From assembly GCF_015832195.1 (NCBI RefSeq), contig NC_052027.1, forward strand, positions 5,534,649-5,598,648: a stretch of 64,000 bases of DNA, written 5' to 3'. This document shows positions 1 through 11,755 of this stretch, piece after piece. The DNA is from Motacilla alba alba. Its lineage: Eukaryota > Chordata > Aves > Passeriformes > Motacillidae. The position numbers and the translations under genes were made by a program. Numbering within the stretch: the first letter of the stretch is position 1; each line of letters begins with the position of its first letter. The notes beneath the pieces were generated by a model. It did not search any database. It saw only the letters and a program-made list of their open reading frames with translations, and was not told the DNA's origin.

Positions 1-1148
1 ACTCCATTTCTGACTTTTTACCCTGATGTAATTGGTCTTTCCAGTAATTAAAACAAGAAAAGTCATCAGAACCTAATCATTAATTTTAAAAAATAAGAAT
101 GTGTTACTTAAAAGGCACTTGAAAAGCATGTTTGTATAAATGTGACATTCCCAGTTACAATTGAATATTAAATTCCATTTCCCTTTAAGGAAAGCCACTA
201 AATAATCTGCTTGGAAATGGCAGGGTTTTTATTTTCCTGAAGTTTCTGTAGAACAGAAATTACTCTGCTGTTTAGAAGAGATAAGTAGAAAAATCAGCTG
301 TGCTCTAAATAATTTTCATTTTGTACAAATTCTTTTAGCCAATACAACATTTTATTATTAATCTAATTGAATTAGGTAATTTTTTTGACTTGGTGAGAAA
401 ATGCCCAGAATTTATATTGGCTGAGATATATTGGCAAATCTAGAAGATTCTGATAATGTGTTGCAGTAGATTCAGTAAGTGGTAGTAAGACTTCAATCTC
501 AATTAAAAAAAAAACAACCAAAAGATCCCAAAACCCAAATAATAATTGCCACCATTATGCTATTTTTAGTGGTCTGTATTCTGGGTGACACAGGAGCCTT
601 TGTACAACAGCAGCAACATAAAGGGGACACATAATTCTCATCACTTTACCCAGTTTAGAGCTTCCTATCCATGGAAATGCTTCTAGACTAGTGCAAATCT
701 GAAACAAGATGTTTCAGGAACATCTGAGGTCCATCCCCAAAACTGAGTTATCTGTGATGCAGTAATAGAAAGCATCCACTGCTATCCAAGTGATGGGAAA
801 GGAGCTTAAAGGGTCAATTTGTCCTTCACATCACTATTCCCAGAAGTTTTTTTGTCTCTTTATTTTTAATAAAATCAGAAGGTTCTGCATTGCCACAATT
901 ATTATTCCAGTGCTCATACATGCTTAAAGGAAGGTGCACATCTAAGCCCTAGAAAACCCTAAATGTTGGTGTGTTTGCACCAGATTTTGAATTATTTGTT
1001 GCATTGGATGTCCTTGAATAGCTACTAGTATTTGGAAATAGCAGTGTAACATTTTGAGCCATGTTCTGGGCTTGTGCTGATCCATTTGAAGCCTTTTCAC
1101 AAATCTCATCTATGTGAATCATAAGCACTTTGATGTTTGCAATTACAG
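1..1148 (+). other. SUCLG2 intron, 3' part (window starts inside it)
   Basis: This AT-rich DNA precedes the first exon in the window and ends at the AG of 1147-1148. I see no exon, recognised repeat or RNA gene in it. The last 40 nt before the exon are not pyrimidine-rich, so the acceptor is weak by eye. Confidence 0.85.
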
Positions 1149-1291
1149 TCAATGGAGCTGGACTTGCAATGGCAACATGTGATATAATATCCCTGAATGG
1201 TGGAAAGCCAGCCAACTTCTTGGATCTGGGAGGAGGCGTGAAGGAAGCACAAGTCTATCAAGCATTCAAACTGCTGACTGCTGATCCAAAG
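1149..1291 (+). CDS. SUCLG2: SUCLG2 coding exon, third from the 3' end (succinyl-CoA ligase GDP-forming subunit beta)
   Basis: This internal exon encodes the start of the C-terminal ligase/CoA-binding domain of the beta subunit of mitochondrial GTP-specific succinyl-CoA synthetase. The enzyme, with SUCLG1 as alpha subunit, converts succinyl-CoA, GDP and phosphate to succinate, CoA and GTP in the TCA cycle. The exon opens in phase 1: the G of a Val codon comes from the previous exon. Visible motifs are NGAGLAMAT and [13 protein letters not shown], hallmarks of SucC-family beta subunits. From family knowledge, the Asn of NGAG (codon 1151-1153) corresponds to a substrate-binding Asn. The frame closes on Lys at 1289-1291 before GT at 1292. 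The wording after GGG ([18 protein letters not shown]) matches the GTP-specific paralog rather than SUCLA2. The acceptor (AG at 1147-1148) has a poor pyrimidine tract, and the donor (gtaaaa) lacks G at +5. The exon boundaries fit the reading frame exactly. Confidence 0.96.
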
Positions 1292-4200
1292 GTAAAAATG
1301 TTGGGTTTGGACTGGAAGCTTCCCTGTGCAGCAATAGGGCTGAGTAGGACCATGAATAATGGCACAGAAAAGCCCAGATTGTGGTGAGAACACTGAGGGT
1401 GAGTTGCTAAAGGGCTGATCTGGGAGGAAAATTAATTCAATATGAACTACTGGACAGACTTTTCAGCTCCTGATCCATACTCAGGTTTGCTGGTGAGTTG
1501 TGAGTGGGAACTTTCTCAAGGCAGTTCAACACAGAAGTGCAGGTGTGCCAATGCTGGGCATTGCAGTGCTGAACTCAGAGCATCTCACTCCTGAAATGGA
1601 ATTTATGAGACTTAGGCATTCAAAATATCATTCCTAATAGTGCAGTAACACCGTAGACTGAGGAGAAAAATGGGAAAATTAAGCAAATAGCTAATTCTAA
1701 GGGCTGATTTGTACTCTTTTAAACTCAAGGTTTCTAAAATATCTGACTCTGCACTGCAGAATAATCTGTATTTAATGAACGTTCCCAGGCTGAAATCATA
1801 GTCTGGAACGTTCTGACACTTCCTTTTGCAGATGGAGCTGCAGTTGCTCTTTTCTTTTTTAAACAAGAGGAGAAGACATTAGTCTGTGTGTACTGAGTAG
1901 AAGTTATTTCTAGAGATGTGTGTTGAGGTCACTGGTCCCCTCTGCAGACAGAACTGGAGTATCTGCTGAGAGAATATTGATCAGGCGTGGGCATTGGAGC
2001 AGTGCCAGCTGCCCATCCTGCCAACGTGGAGTTCTGCTTTTGTGTGCAGCCAGAGCTTCCTTGCTGCTGATATTTTTACTAATGGAAATCTGTCAGAGGG
2101 CTTTGATCATCTTTCCCATCTCCTGCACCTAAACATCACAGCTGAAGTCCCTATTTCAACATATTGCTTCCTTTTGTGGATCTGGCTTCATCCCCTTTAT
2201 CTCATGTTTGCTGTGATTCCAGTCATTTTCCTCACGTTCATTGTGATGTGATATTGGCTTCTAAATGCCACCTTCCTGTGACAATTACATTGCTCTAATT
2301 GTATGCTCTGTGCAGCAGTACGTGACAAAATGCTGTGGCTTTTTCAAATAGAGGTGGGTATTGTTTGCAGCAACATTTCAAGGCAAAATTAGGAAGCAAA
2401 TTTACAGTACAAAATAAGCACAGGTCAGCTTCACACTGTAAGCTCTTTGCAGTTGTAACTCTCCCTGCATATTTTATAAGTACCTGGTACCTCGATGTCT
2501 CAAGTGTTTGTTGTTTGAGTTGTTTGAGTTTCTCTGCAGTGTTTGTTTGGTGTGATGATCTGGGTTTGCCCGAGATGTAATTTAGTTCTGAAACTTGTGT
2601 TAGTGGTAGAGAAGCAGGTGCAGTAAGGTCTCAGATACACAACTTAGCTGGTGATTATCACTGTGCTAAGTAGTTTGTACTGTCTGCTGCACCACAAACA
2701 GCAGGTATTAATTTTGGTGATGAAGCTGGCTGAGTTTAAACAATTCTAAAACAAAAAGGCATTCTAGTAGCTTTTAGCTATAGAACATCTGCGTGCCCAA
2801 CATTTGACTTGTAGTTATATCCTCCTATTACCCTTTCTGCTTATATGTTACTGCTTAACTATTTCCAACTGCATGCACCAGGGGGAGGGTATCTCTGCTG
2901 CTGAGAGAAAGCAAAAGGGAGCATGGAAAGGACCTGGATTAGGCATTTGTGCTGGGGCTGTGCCATTCCTGGCATTGACTGGCTGAAGATGCAGAAGGCA
3001 AACCATTTCATGTTTTATTTCATTCTGTTCAGAAAATACAGCACATGTCTGTTATTTCCTCTCCTGATACACCATGTCCATTAGCTCACTAATATATAAT
3101 CAGAAAATTGGATGGATCCTCTCCTTTCTTAACTAATGGTAGGGTTTCAGTCCCAAGAGTCTCTGTGGTAATGCAACACTCACAGGTTGTATCTGGTCAG
3201 TCATTTCCCTGTGGCCTTTAACTTGATTCCCACTTGGTTTGCTAAGATAAAAATTTGTTCTTTGCAACTTGAGATTCAGTTAATTTTTGTAAATATCCAA
3301 ATGTCTGGAGACTAAAGAAATAAAGAAAAAAAATTAGTTTTCAGGGCTGTAATATGGAGAATTGCTTTTTTTTTAGTTGGGCTGGCAGAGTTAAGGACAT
3401 TGCAGGAGATTAAATCTTCCAGAAGGAAAGGTTCAACTGCACTCTGAAAAAGATCTCTTTCTCCCTCTTTAGTTGTCTTTAAAATGTCTATTTGTATTAA
3501 AGCAAAAAACAAAAACCAACCAAACCCAAAACCCAAAAAAACAACCCCTAACAAACCAAAAAACCACACAACCCCTCCTCCCCCCCAGACAAAGAAAGTA
3601 AACAAATCAAGGTAAGCCATGATTTGATTTAGTGAAACAGAGGATATTGGTTTTGGGAAAAGTGAAGATCTGGGCTGGTTTGCTGCTGGTTTAATCTGTC
3701 AGCTGTCAGTGCCTATAATTCTTGGGGAAAAAGAAAAAAGTGTGAGGGTTTTTGTTGCAAAAGGTGATCCACTGGCTTTTGGATGGAAATGCTGTCCCTG
3801 GAGCCACTGACCCTTTTTACACTCTGCTGGTCTTGTTTGCTGTCTGCCATATCCAATACTTCCTAGGTTGGACAGGTCATTGCAATGGTTCTGAATTCCT
3901 TTCTATTCACTGTCTAAATTCCAATTTTTTATTTTTTTTTCTTTCTTTCTTCTTTTCTTTTCCTGTCTTATTTCTATAAGTTTGTGCTGTGCATCTGCTC
4001 TGGCAGGAAATGTACAGTCTTCCCTGTTTTTAGATACTAGCAGGAAAGGGAAAGATGGCTCAATTTGGGCAGTTCAAGCTGCGGGGAGACACTGCAGGAG
4101 CTTCATTTATCCACCTTTGTCCCACAGTGAAGCAGAAGTGGTTGTTGCCTTTGGTGTTTCTGAGGTTCTGGGTGGTGCCTGGCTCTCCCCTGCATGTGTG

Positions 4201-6115
4201 AATTCCTGCTCCAGGCATCCCCACAAAGTCCTCATCTGTGAGCACTCTCACATCCTTGTCAAGCTCCACAGGTGCTTGGTTTTTTTCATGCTGAAGACCT
4301 GGTTACCATGCGATGACTCCTTGTAGGATTCAGCAAGGTTTTTTGAAAAGGCTAAAGATGAAAAAAATATCTGCTCCTTCCTGGATCTCCATGGGCTGCA
4401 GGGGAATCCCCCCTGGTACCTGGGGCAGTTCCTGCCCCTCCTCCTTCACTGACCCTGCTGTCTGCAGGGCTGTTCCTCTCCTATTCTCACTCCTGTCCAG
4501 CTGCTGTTTTGCAGTTTTCTGTGCCTTTCTGAACTCTGTTACCCCAGAGATGATGCCACTGTCCCTGATGGGCTCAGGCTCCATTTCAGAGCTGATGGCT
4601 CCATCAGACATGGGGAAGCACCTGGCAGCTGCTCACAGAATCCACCTTTTATCCCCTGCCACCAGAACCTGGCCTCAAAAACTCATCCAGAAGCCACCTA
4701 AGCTGTAAGTAGGATTTTTTTACCATCAGCAGCCTGTAGCCCTGATCTTAGCAGTGGACTCCTATTAGAAAGTGTCACTGAAACACAGGTAGTTAAAGGC
4801 CGACATAGTTTGTTGTTCTTTTTCTCCTTTTCCCATTTAAGTTCCTTTGAAAACCTTTTTTGAAGCCTGTCATTGATGATATGACTAAAGACTCCCCAAA
4901 TCAATTAGATGTTAGCAACTGTTGGCTTGTTATTTGGGCAAAATACTATTGACAGAAAGACAAACGTTTCTCAGGAAAAAATATTTCATATTGACATCTG
5001 TTAGCTCATATCCAGGGAATAATTAATATCAAACCCACACAAGAATTTATTTTTTTAAAGCAATTATCTAGTCCAAATTCAGATTATTGTCTTAATTATA
5101 TGGAACAGACAATCATTGCTGTCACCTTGCTTTGCCTGTTCATGTTCAGATGTATCTCTGTGCCCACCACATAATTGGCACTGATGTGTTTCACTGTTGT
5201 GTGTCAAGCAGAGGTTTTGGGGCTTTTGTTTTCCAGGCATCTGAGAGAGTGACCAGAATTCTGAAAGAGGATATCATTAAACCTTAACTTTGCAATTCAC
5301 TTCTTTGCCAGCTGTGTTTGGTGTGAAAATAGTACAGTTTATACATCCTTATTATACAAGACATTTTTATCGCCAGCTTATCCTTTTGGCCTCAGGGATT
5401 TTTAGTATTAACTTTCTTAACATTTGCAGTCTGTTATGTGGCAACAGAAGGGATAACATTATACTAAGAGGAAAAATTTGGGATAGTCCTTTCTCTAGAT
5501 TTCAGAAATAAAAATAAAGTTGCCATGTATAATGTATTTGGTCTTTATTTTGGGTAATTAATTTAAAATTGAGTGAGCTAGTCCAGTTCAGACCATTCAA
5601 AACATCTCAAATCATTCAGGCAGATTGGGGTGTAGTAACTATATTTGTGTGGTTCTGGACTGTTTGCTCTCACTCTGCAACTTTGAACAATGACCTGCTC
5701 AAGGGGGAAAGTTCTAAAAATACAAGGATTCCAAATGCCACATTTCTGTGATAGGGAACTTCCTTGTGGTTAGAGCAATGGCTGGCTGTGGGCAGTTTGC
5801 TGCATTTCTCTGATTGTCAGCAGTGCATTTCTCAGTGTTACAATAATGCAAGATCATAAATCAGTAGGAACAGATAACCTTCCCCATCACACACGCAGCC
5901 TATGTCAGTGTGCATATAATTTTGGAGAAAAAAGGGAAATGTAAATAAGATTCAGACATAAAATAGAGTGTTAGCACTGAATTTCTTTAAGTTATTGGAT
6001 TTTGTGTCATTTCAGATAATGTAGAGGAACCCTGTTCTTACAGCCTCATTAGGAATCCTTTTGCTTTCTCATTCACGTACCATGCACCCTTTACACACTT
6101 CATTAGCCAGCTCTT
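1292..6115. other. Intronic segment with no recognised element except an A/C-rich tract
   Basis: I read this stretch on both strands and found only unique-looking AT-rich sequence, a 9-bp inverted repeat around 1777-1813 containing AACGTT twice, and the low-complexity tract near 3.5 kb. The open frames here show no recognisable protein. Confidence 0.6.
3501..3587. repeat. A/C-rich low-complexity tract (CAAA/CCAA type)
   Basis: The + strand is almost free of G and T over about 85 nt, made of irregular CAAAA, CCAACC and AACCC units ending in a C run. Similar tracts occur near 42.75 and 57.28 kb, and a T/G-rich one near 11.73 kb. It is simple-sequence DNA, and the apparent Gly/Phe/Trp-rich minus-strand frame across it is an artefact. 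Confidence 0.85.
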
Positions 6116-6189
6116 CTTTACACAGCATGGAAATTCTTTACACTTTATGTATTTTTACACAGCATGGAAATTCTTTGCACTTTATGTAT
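6116..6189 (+). repeat. 37-bp tandem duplication (two copies)
   Basis: Two adjacent copies (6116-6152 and 6153-6189) share the core ACACAGCATGGAAATTCTTT and differ at one base (A/G before CACTTTATG). The near-identity indicates a fairly recent local duplication in the intron. Confidence 0.9.
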
Positions 6190-6841
6190 TTCTGTGATTC
6201 ACACAAGAGGGTGAAGCATCATACTCTGGTTTAGGTACTCCAAACTCTGTAGCTGAGGAGCTGCTCCAGTGCAGAATACCTGTGTGCTGCACTGCTCTGC
6301 ACTGTTCCCCAGGTGTCTGCACTCTGCATGGCCCTCCCTGCTCCAGCTGGGTGTCTCAAAATGGTAACTCATGAATTGAGTGATGAATTTTGGAAGTCGA
6401 GGCTCTGACTGCTGTTTTTTCCCCTCTGTGTGAACTGTGGGTTGTGATCCTCATCTACCATCTGCAAACATTGATCAAAAATTTAAATAGATTGTTAAAG
6501 AAGTTAAGTGCTATGAAAATCATAGAAGTTATCACTGTTCCTCACTGCTTATTCCAGAGCCCTCTGCTCATGGCAGTTTAGTGCTCAACACTCGTTTTGT
6601 AAAAGTGCAATATTAAATTTTTAAAAATAAAATCAAAGTCAATAAACCTGTTGTATTTTTTGCTAGAAATTTTGACATTTCTGTAGGGTGTTGTCTAATC
6701 AATCATTGAAAAATTCCACATAGTTTTTGGAATCTGGATCTTGCTACATCATCTTAGTATTATCTCCTATTAGCACAATAGAGGGGCCTTTTAGTCTTGA
6801 GGGGGAGTAAACAGGTAGGTAGAGACCAACCTCTTCTCTGT

Positions 6842-6995
6842 TTTCAAATATACAAATGATTCAAGGGTTGAAGGAGGAATCAGACACAGAAAGGTGAAGG
6901 AGCTTTCAGTTAACCTGATTTCAAATATACAAATGATTCAAGGGTTGAAAGAGGAATCAGACACAGAAAGGTGAAGGAGCTTTCAGTTAACCTGA
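6842..6995 (+). repeat. 77-bp tandem duplication (two copies)
   Basis: Copy 1 (6842-6918) and copy 2 (6919-6995) are identical by eye except for one G/A difference. The shared text runs from TTTCAAATATACAAATGATT to AGTTAACCTGA. A short echo of the last part, TTAACCTGAGCAA, appears again near 7048. This looks like a young segmental slip or minisatellite seed. Confidence 0.93.
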
Positions 6996-7769
6996 GCAAT
7001 CTGCCTGGTGGTGCAGGTCAGTGACTGCCTCAGGCAGGAAATAAGGGTTAACCTGAGCAAAGAAATGAGGCTGTCCAGGGTAGCTGTTCTGAAAATACTG
7101 CACCCAAAAAAAGGTAGTTGAGTCCTACAGCAGTTTATTTGAGGAATTTATGCACTATCCAGCATCACAAGGTTTTAAAGGCTAGCTAAACAAGTAATTA
7201 TCCAGGAAATTTTAGGGAGAGTTGATCCTGCCTTGGAGCCAGTGAATGTTCTGAAGCTTCCTTTTTGTGTTTCAGAGAGGAAACATAAACATAAAGCTGT
7301 GATTGGTAATTCTGTTAGAGCAATAATGTCTTGACTCTTGAAGTTTAAGATTATTCTCATAAAATGACAGTTTGTGGAGGTAGAAAATACCTATTAGGGC
7401 ACAGAAAAGCTGGGTAAAGTTCACAAAGGCATATTGTGGTTTTTGTCTCATAAATTTGTACAAGTATTTTGCCTTTAGACCATGGAGCAGGTCATGGTTC
7501 TTTTAAAGATACTGTAGGTTTTGGGTTTATAGGAGTAATTCAGGAATTTCCCCACATTTTTTATTAGCTCTGCATTGGTGAGAAAATACAGACTGATAGA
7601 ACTATAGCAAGGATTCTTTTCCAATGTGCCTTTGCAGTTTTGCAGAATTAATATGAAATGACTATTCATCTTTTAAAGCACTTAAAATATTGAAAAGTCA
7701 TTCTTTCATTTCACTGAGGCACTTTTACAGACTGATAGCATATTGACAATATTTATGAAAATGAGAGAA

Positions 7770-7796
7770 CAATTATGCATTTAAAATGCATAATTG
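7770..7796. repeat. Short AT-rich palindrome
   Basis: CAATTATGCATTT and its reverse complement flank a single central A, giving a 27-nt near-perfect palindrome with two ATGCAT cores. It could extrude as a cruciform or be chance in AT-rich DNA. Confidence 0.8.
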
Positions 7797-9240
7797 AATT
7801 GTCTTGATTTATAACCAAAAGTAAAATATTTTTCAAGAGCATGTGTAGTATTGAGTCCTAAGTAATTGATATGTAAATATAGTTGAACATGAATCTGTCA
7901 TTATTTATGGGCACTGACAAGTTGAATGCCTTTTGGCATTTTATAGTAGGCTATAATGAATCCTCAAAACTGGATATGAAAACAAAATTCCTAAGTGAGA
8001 GGAAGACTTGCAGTGATTTTGTAATTGCTTCCTTTGTGGGAAGGAACGTTTCCATAGATGGTAAATGCTGGCAAATTTGTGGAAAAGCCACAACACAAAC
8101 TGAGCTGGTAGGTTTGGATGGAACGTGAAATGTTTGTGTGCTAATTATCCTCTCTGCAGTGTTGTCCCTTCTAAAGCAGGGGAAGAGGAGCAGGCATTTC
8201 CATTTCCTTGGAGCAGAAATGGCATCACCCTCCGGAGACAGCTGCTCTGTGGGCAAGGCTTGTTGCATTGCCCTGATAGTTTGGAGGTGTGCTGGATTAG
8301 TGACCAAAGTGAGAGAGGATTTTGTTTTTGGCTTTGGTTTTAGTGCTCGGGATTGGAGAATGGAGACTTTTCTGGGGGAAGGACGTGGGAATGGTTATGG
8401 GACCTGTTTCTTGTAATGCCATAGCCTGGTGTCACCATCTCACTCCAAAGCAGGGCCTCAGATGCAAGGTGATGGATCCAGGCAGTAAATCTCCATGCTG
8501 AGCACCTTCCCAGCACCTCTGACTGCCAAGGGCCTGATGGCATGTCCAGGGTGTGCAATAGAATCTGTATGGCTTGGGATTGCCCAGTAAAATACATCAG
8601 AAAAGTGTTTAATCCTTCACTGGGATTCCCAAATTGATTAAATTTTGAAAATTTATAGGACTCATTTCACAATTAGTGAGGATAAAAAGAGAAGATATTT
8701 TGGGAAAGTCAATTTGGTAATTCATCTTGGTGAGATGAGTAATTTATTATGAATCTACTTTTAGATCATCCATCTAGCACACATACAGGAGAATGAAAGA
8801 CAAATAATCTGATAATACAGGTAGGAAATAGTATATTAAAAGAAAAGTTGTAGGTGTCCTTACTTAAACCCTTCTGTAGAGAAAATTGCATTTTAATTTT
8901 CATTATTTTTAAGTGGGTGTTATGGCAGTCTAGGAATGTGTTTGTTCTTTCAATCAAATTGAAGAAATTTAATCACCTTGCCTCCATCTGTTCCTGACAA
9001 ACTGGCCCAGATGATGAAATGTGTATCTCAGGTAGGTGCTTTCAGCCATTTGTGCTGGGCACACTCTTGTGATAGTGAAATAAATAACAACTGGTGTTAC
9101 TTATCGTTGCAGAAGCACCCTGGATGGATGGAGCACAGGTAAACAGGACTTCATATTTTTCTTATTGATAAGACTCAATTTGGGCAAAAAAATGGTAAAC
9201 CATGACAAAATTAACAAGTGTTTTCTCATCATAAAATTAT

Positions 9241-9276
9241 CTTTTAATGACAGAAGGTCTTTTAATGACAGAAGGT
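9241..9276 (+). repeat. 18-bp tandem duplication
   Basis: The unit CTTTTAATGACAGAAGGT is present twice head to tail with no difference. It is a simple replication-slippage duplication. Confidence 0.92.
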
Positions 9277-11704
9277 CCTGATATTGCTAAGATTTTTAGA
9301 GTAAAGATTTTTTTTTGAGGGGTATCGTAGGGTAATGGAAAAGTTTTGAAAAAGACAAAATTGTTTGAAATACAGCTCAATTAAAGAGGACTAAAGCTAT
9401 TTCTCTTGAATCTGTTTTGCTTCAGGTAGGATTGAATTATTTCACAGCTTCATATTCATGCTCAAATTCAACAAGAATTCAAACCTGTTTCAAGTTTTAA
9501 TATTTTATTATCTATTATTCTGAGGGGGTTGATAAAGCTGAAATAAATGAGTCTATTCACTTTTAAAGCTTATCATGTGCTTAAGCAGTTGGCAAATTAA
9601 GTCCACGTCTACCACAAATGAGTAGCTCTTAGTCTTTTTGCTCCAGGTTTAGTTTCATCTTCTAATAAAAAACTACCCTCTCTCAGGAAGATAAACTTAG
9701 TCCTGTTTCTCAAAAGATGTTGCATTTTTTGTGCCTGTCACACTCAGCAGTCTCTAAAGTCAGGTGTTCTCTTTAGAGGGGTGTGAAAAGTGAACAGTTT
9801 ATTTCTCCTGGTGCTCCTACCTCTGATGGCAATCTGCAGACAGCAGAAGTTCTTCCATTTCCATCTGCCAGTGGCCAAACCTTCATGTTTGCAGTCTGGG
9901 GTGTGTGTAGGTGCTGCCCTGTGAAGGCTGACCTGGAAGAGAGGCTAGATAAAGAATAAAGTAGGGATTTATTTTCCAACAGAAAAATACCAAACATTTT
10001 AAAGATTTTTTTTTTCCCAAGAAATTAGAGGAACTGATTAGGAATGAGGTAGCCTTGCTTGTTACAAATAGCCATATAGTTTCTTCATTTTGGCCAGGGT
10101 GGAGCAGGTATTGTACTACTGCAGCTATTCCAAATGAATTTAGAAGACATTTGACTGCTTTTACAAAACCATTTTCACCTTGAATCTTCTGCTATGCCTG
10201 TCATCTTCTTTTTCATTTGCATACATATTTTACTCATCAAATAAGTAGAGGGAAAAGAGAACTTCCTTTTGAATTTTTGCATGCAGCTTGCTAGGGTGAA
10301 GGTGAGTAAATCTGTAGATCTCTACCCCACTGCTGCTCTGACACAACTTGTGTGCACATTTCCAGAGCCTGTTTTGTATGCAGTGCTGGCTGCTGCTGTA
10401 CTTTAGAAACCATTTCTAATTATTTAAGGGTAAGCCTGAGTAACCAAAGAGCTGCAGAGCACCAGATGTTCATTCCCTGGGAACGTGGGGGAGAAGGAGC
10501 CTCCCTTGCTGCAAAAAATCTGCTCAGGGCAGAGGAGCTGGAGCTGTTGTGGCTCCCACCATCCTCTGCCATCCTCCCCCAAATAACTCTGCAGTGCCTC
10601 AGTGCAGGAAACACAGCAATCCTGCTATCAGTGCCAGAAAATTGGATTTCTGGGTGGCTGACAGGTGAGCTGACCACGGAAGTCAGTATTCACCAGAAAA
10701 GGGAATAAAATCTGCACCTTCAGACAGGGCCCTGCTGAGAAGGTTGTTCAGCAAAAGTGTGCATAAAACTCTGTCTTGTGACAGTGATGCCAACCCCGTG
10801 ATTAAAGCAGGAACCTTTGTAGAAACTGTGGATGGCACTTGTGAATGGTGGATTTGGAATTAATAGTGATAACATGGGGAAAGAGGAAAAACATCTCATT
10901 AAGAAAATAAATTATATACATGCTTATGTGGTGCAAATTTTAATCTAGACAAGATTAAACTGGAAAACGCTGAGGATTTCTTTTTTCTTAACTAAATCTT
11001 GATTAAGTCAACCTCCCAGAACATTGTTATGGGCCTGTAACAGGCAAAAAAAGAAGAATCAGTTATTGGGTAGAAATGAATGAATGTGCAGAGTCAATAT
11101 TTTATAGGGGGTGTTGAAAGTTGAATGCCTGATGCCCAGCAAATGATTTGATTTAAAGGTTTGGGACTCGAGCAATGCTCGACTTCTCATTGAAGAAATA
11201 TAAAGGAGCAAATTACTATTTGCTGAAAAGTCACAGAAACCTTATCAGAATTGTTTAGTTCCTGCTGCTCCCTGGAGGTTTTCCTCTTCAACCATTGATT
11301 GAGTATGTGCTCTCTGAATTGTGAAGGATTTGCCTTTAATCAAAACTTCCATGGGGCTCTGCACAGTTGTTCTGGGATTTTTGTGTGTTTTACTTTGAGG
11401 GAATCTCGAATACATTTTTGTTTTCACTTAGTCATACAAACTGTGGAAGTAATTGAACTGAAAAGATAAAAACAATTAGAGCAAGGATGGTGTCTACATA
11501 CCAGCAACATTCCTTTTAATCTCTTAGTAATGCTGAACATCTGTTGAACTTCCATAAGAAGAACAGATGGGTTCAGCCTTGCCCTGACCAGTGGAAGAGC
11601 TTCCACCTTACTGACCACTGCAGTGTGAGGCTTTTCATCAAAGAACTTCCTTCTGCCTCTTGGTCAGCTCTGTCATTCCCTTCTCTCAAGAACTATTGGG
11701 GGGT

Positions 11705-11755
11705 GTTTTTTTGGTTTTTTTTTTTTTGTTTGTTTGTTTTTTTGTTTTTTTTTTA
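11705..11755. repeat. T-rich (TTTG)n low-complexity tract
   Basis: The tract consists of T runs interrupted by single or double G, including three TTTG units. It is the strand complement of the A/C-rich tracts elsewhere in the window. Confidence 0.85.
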
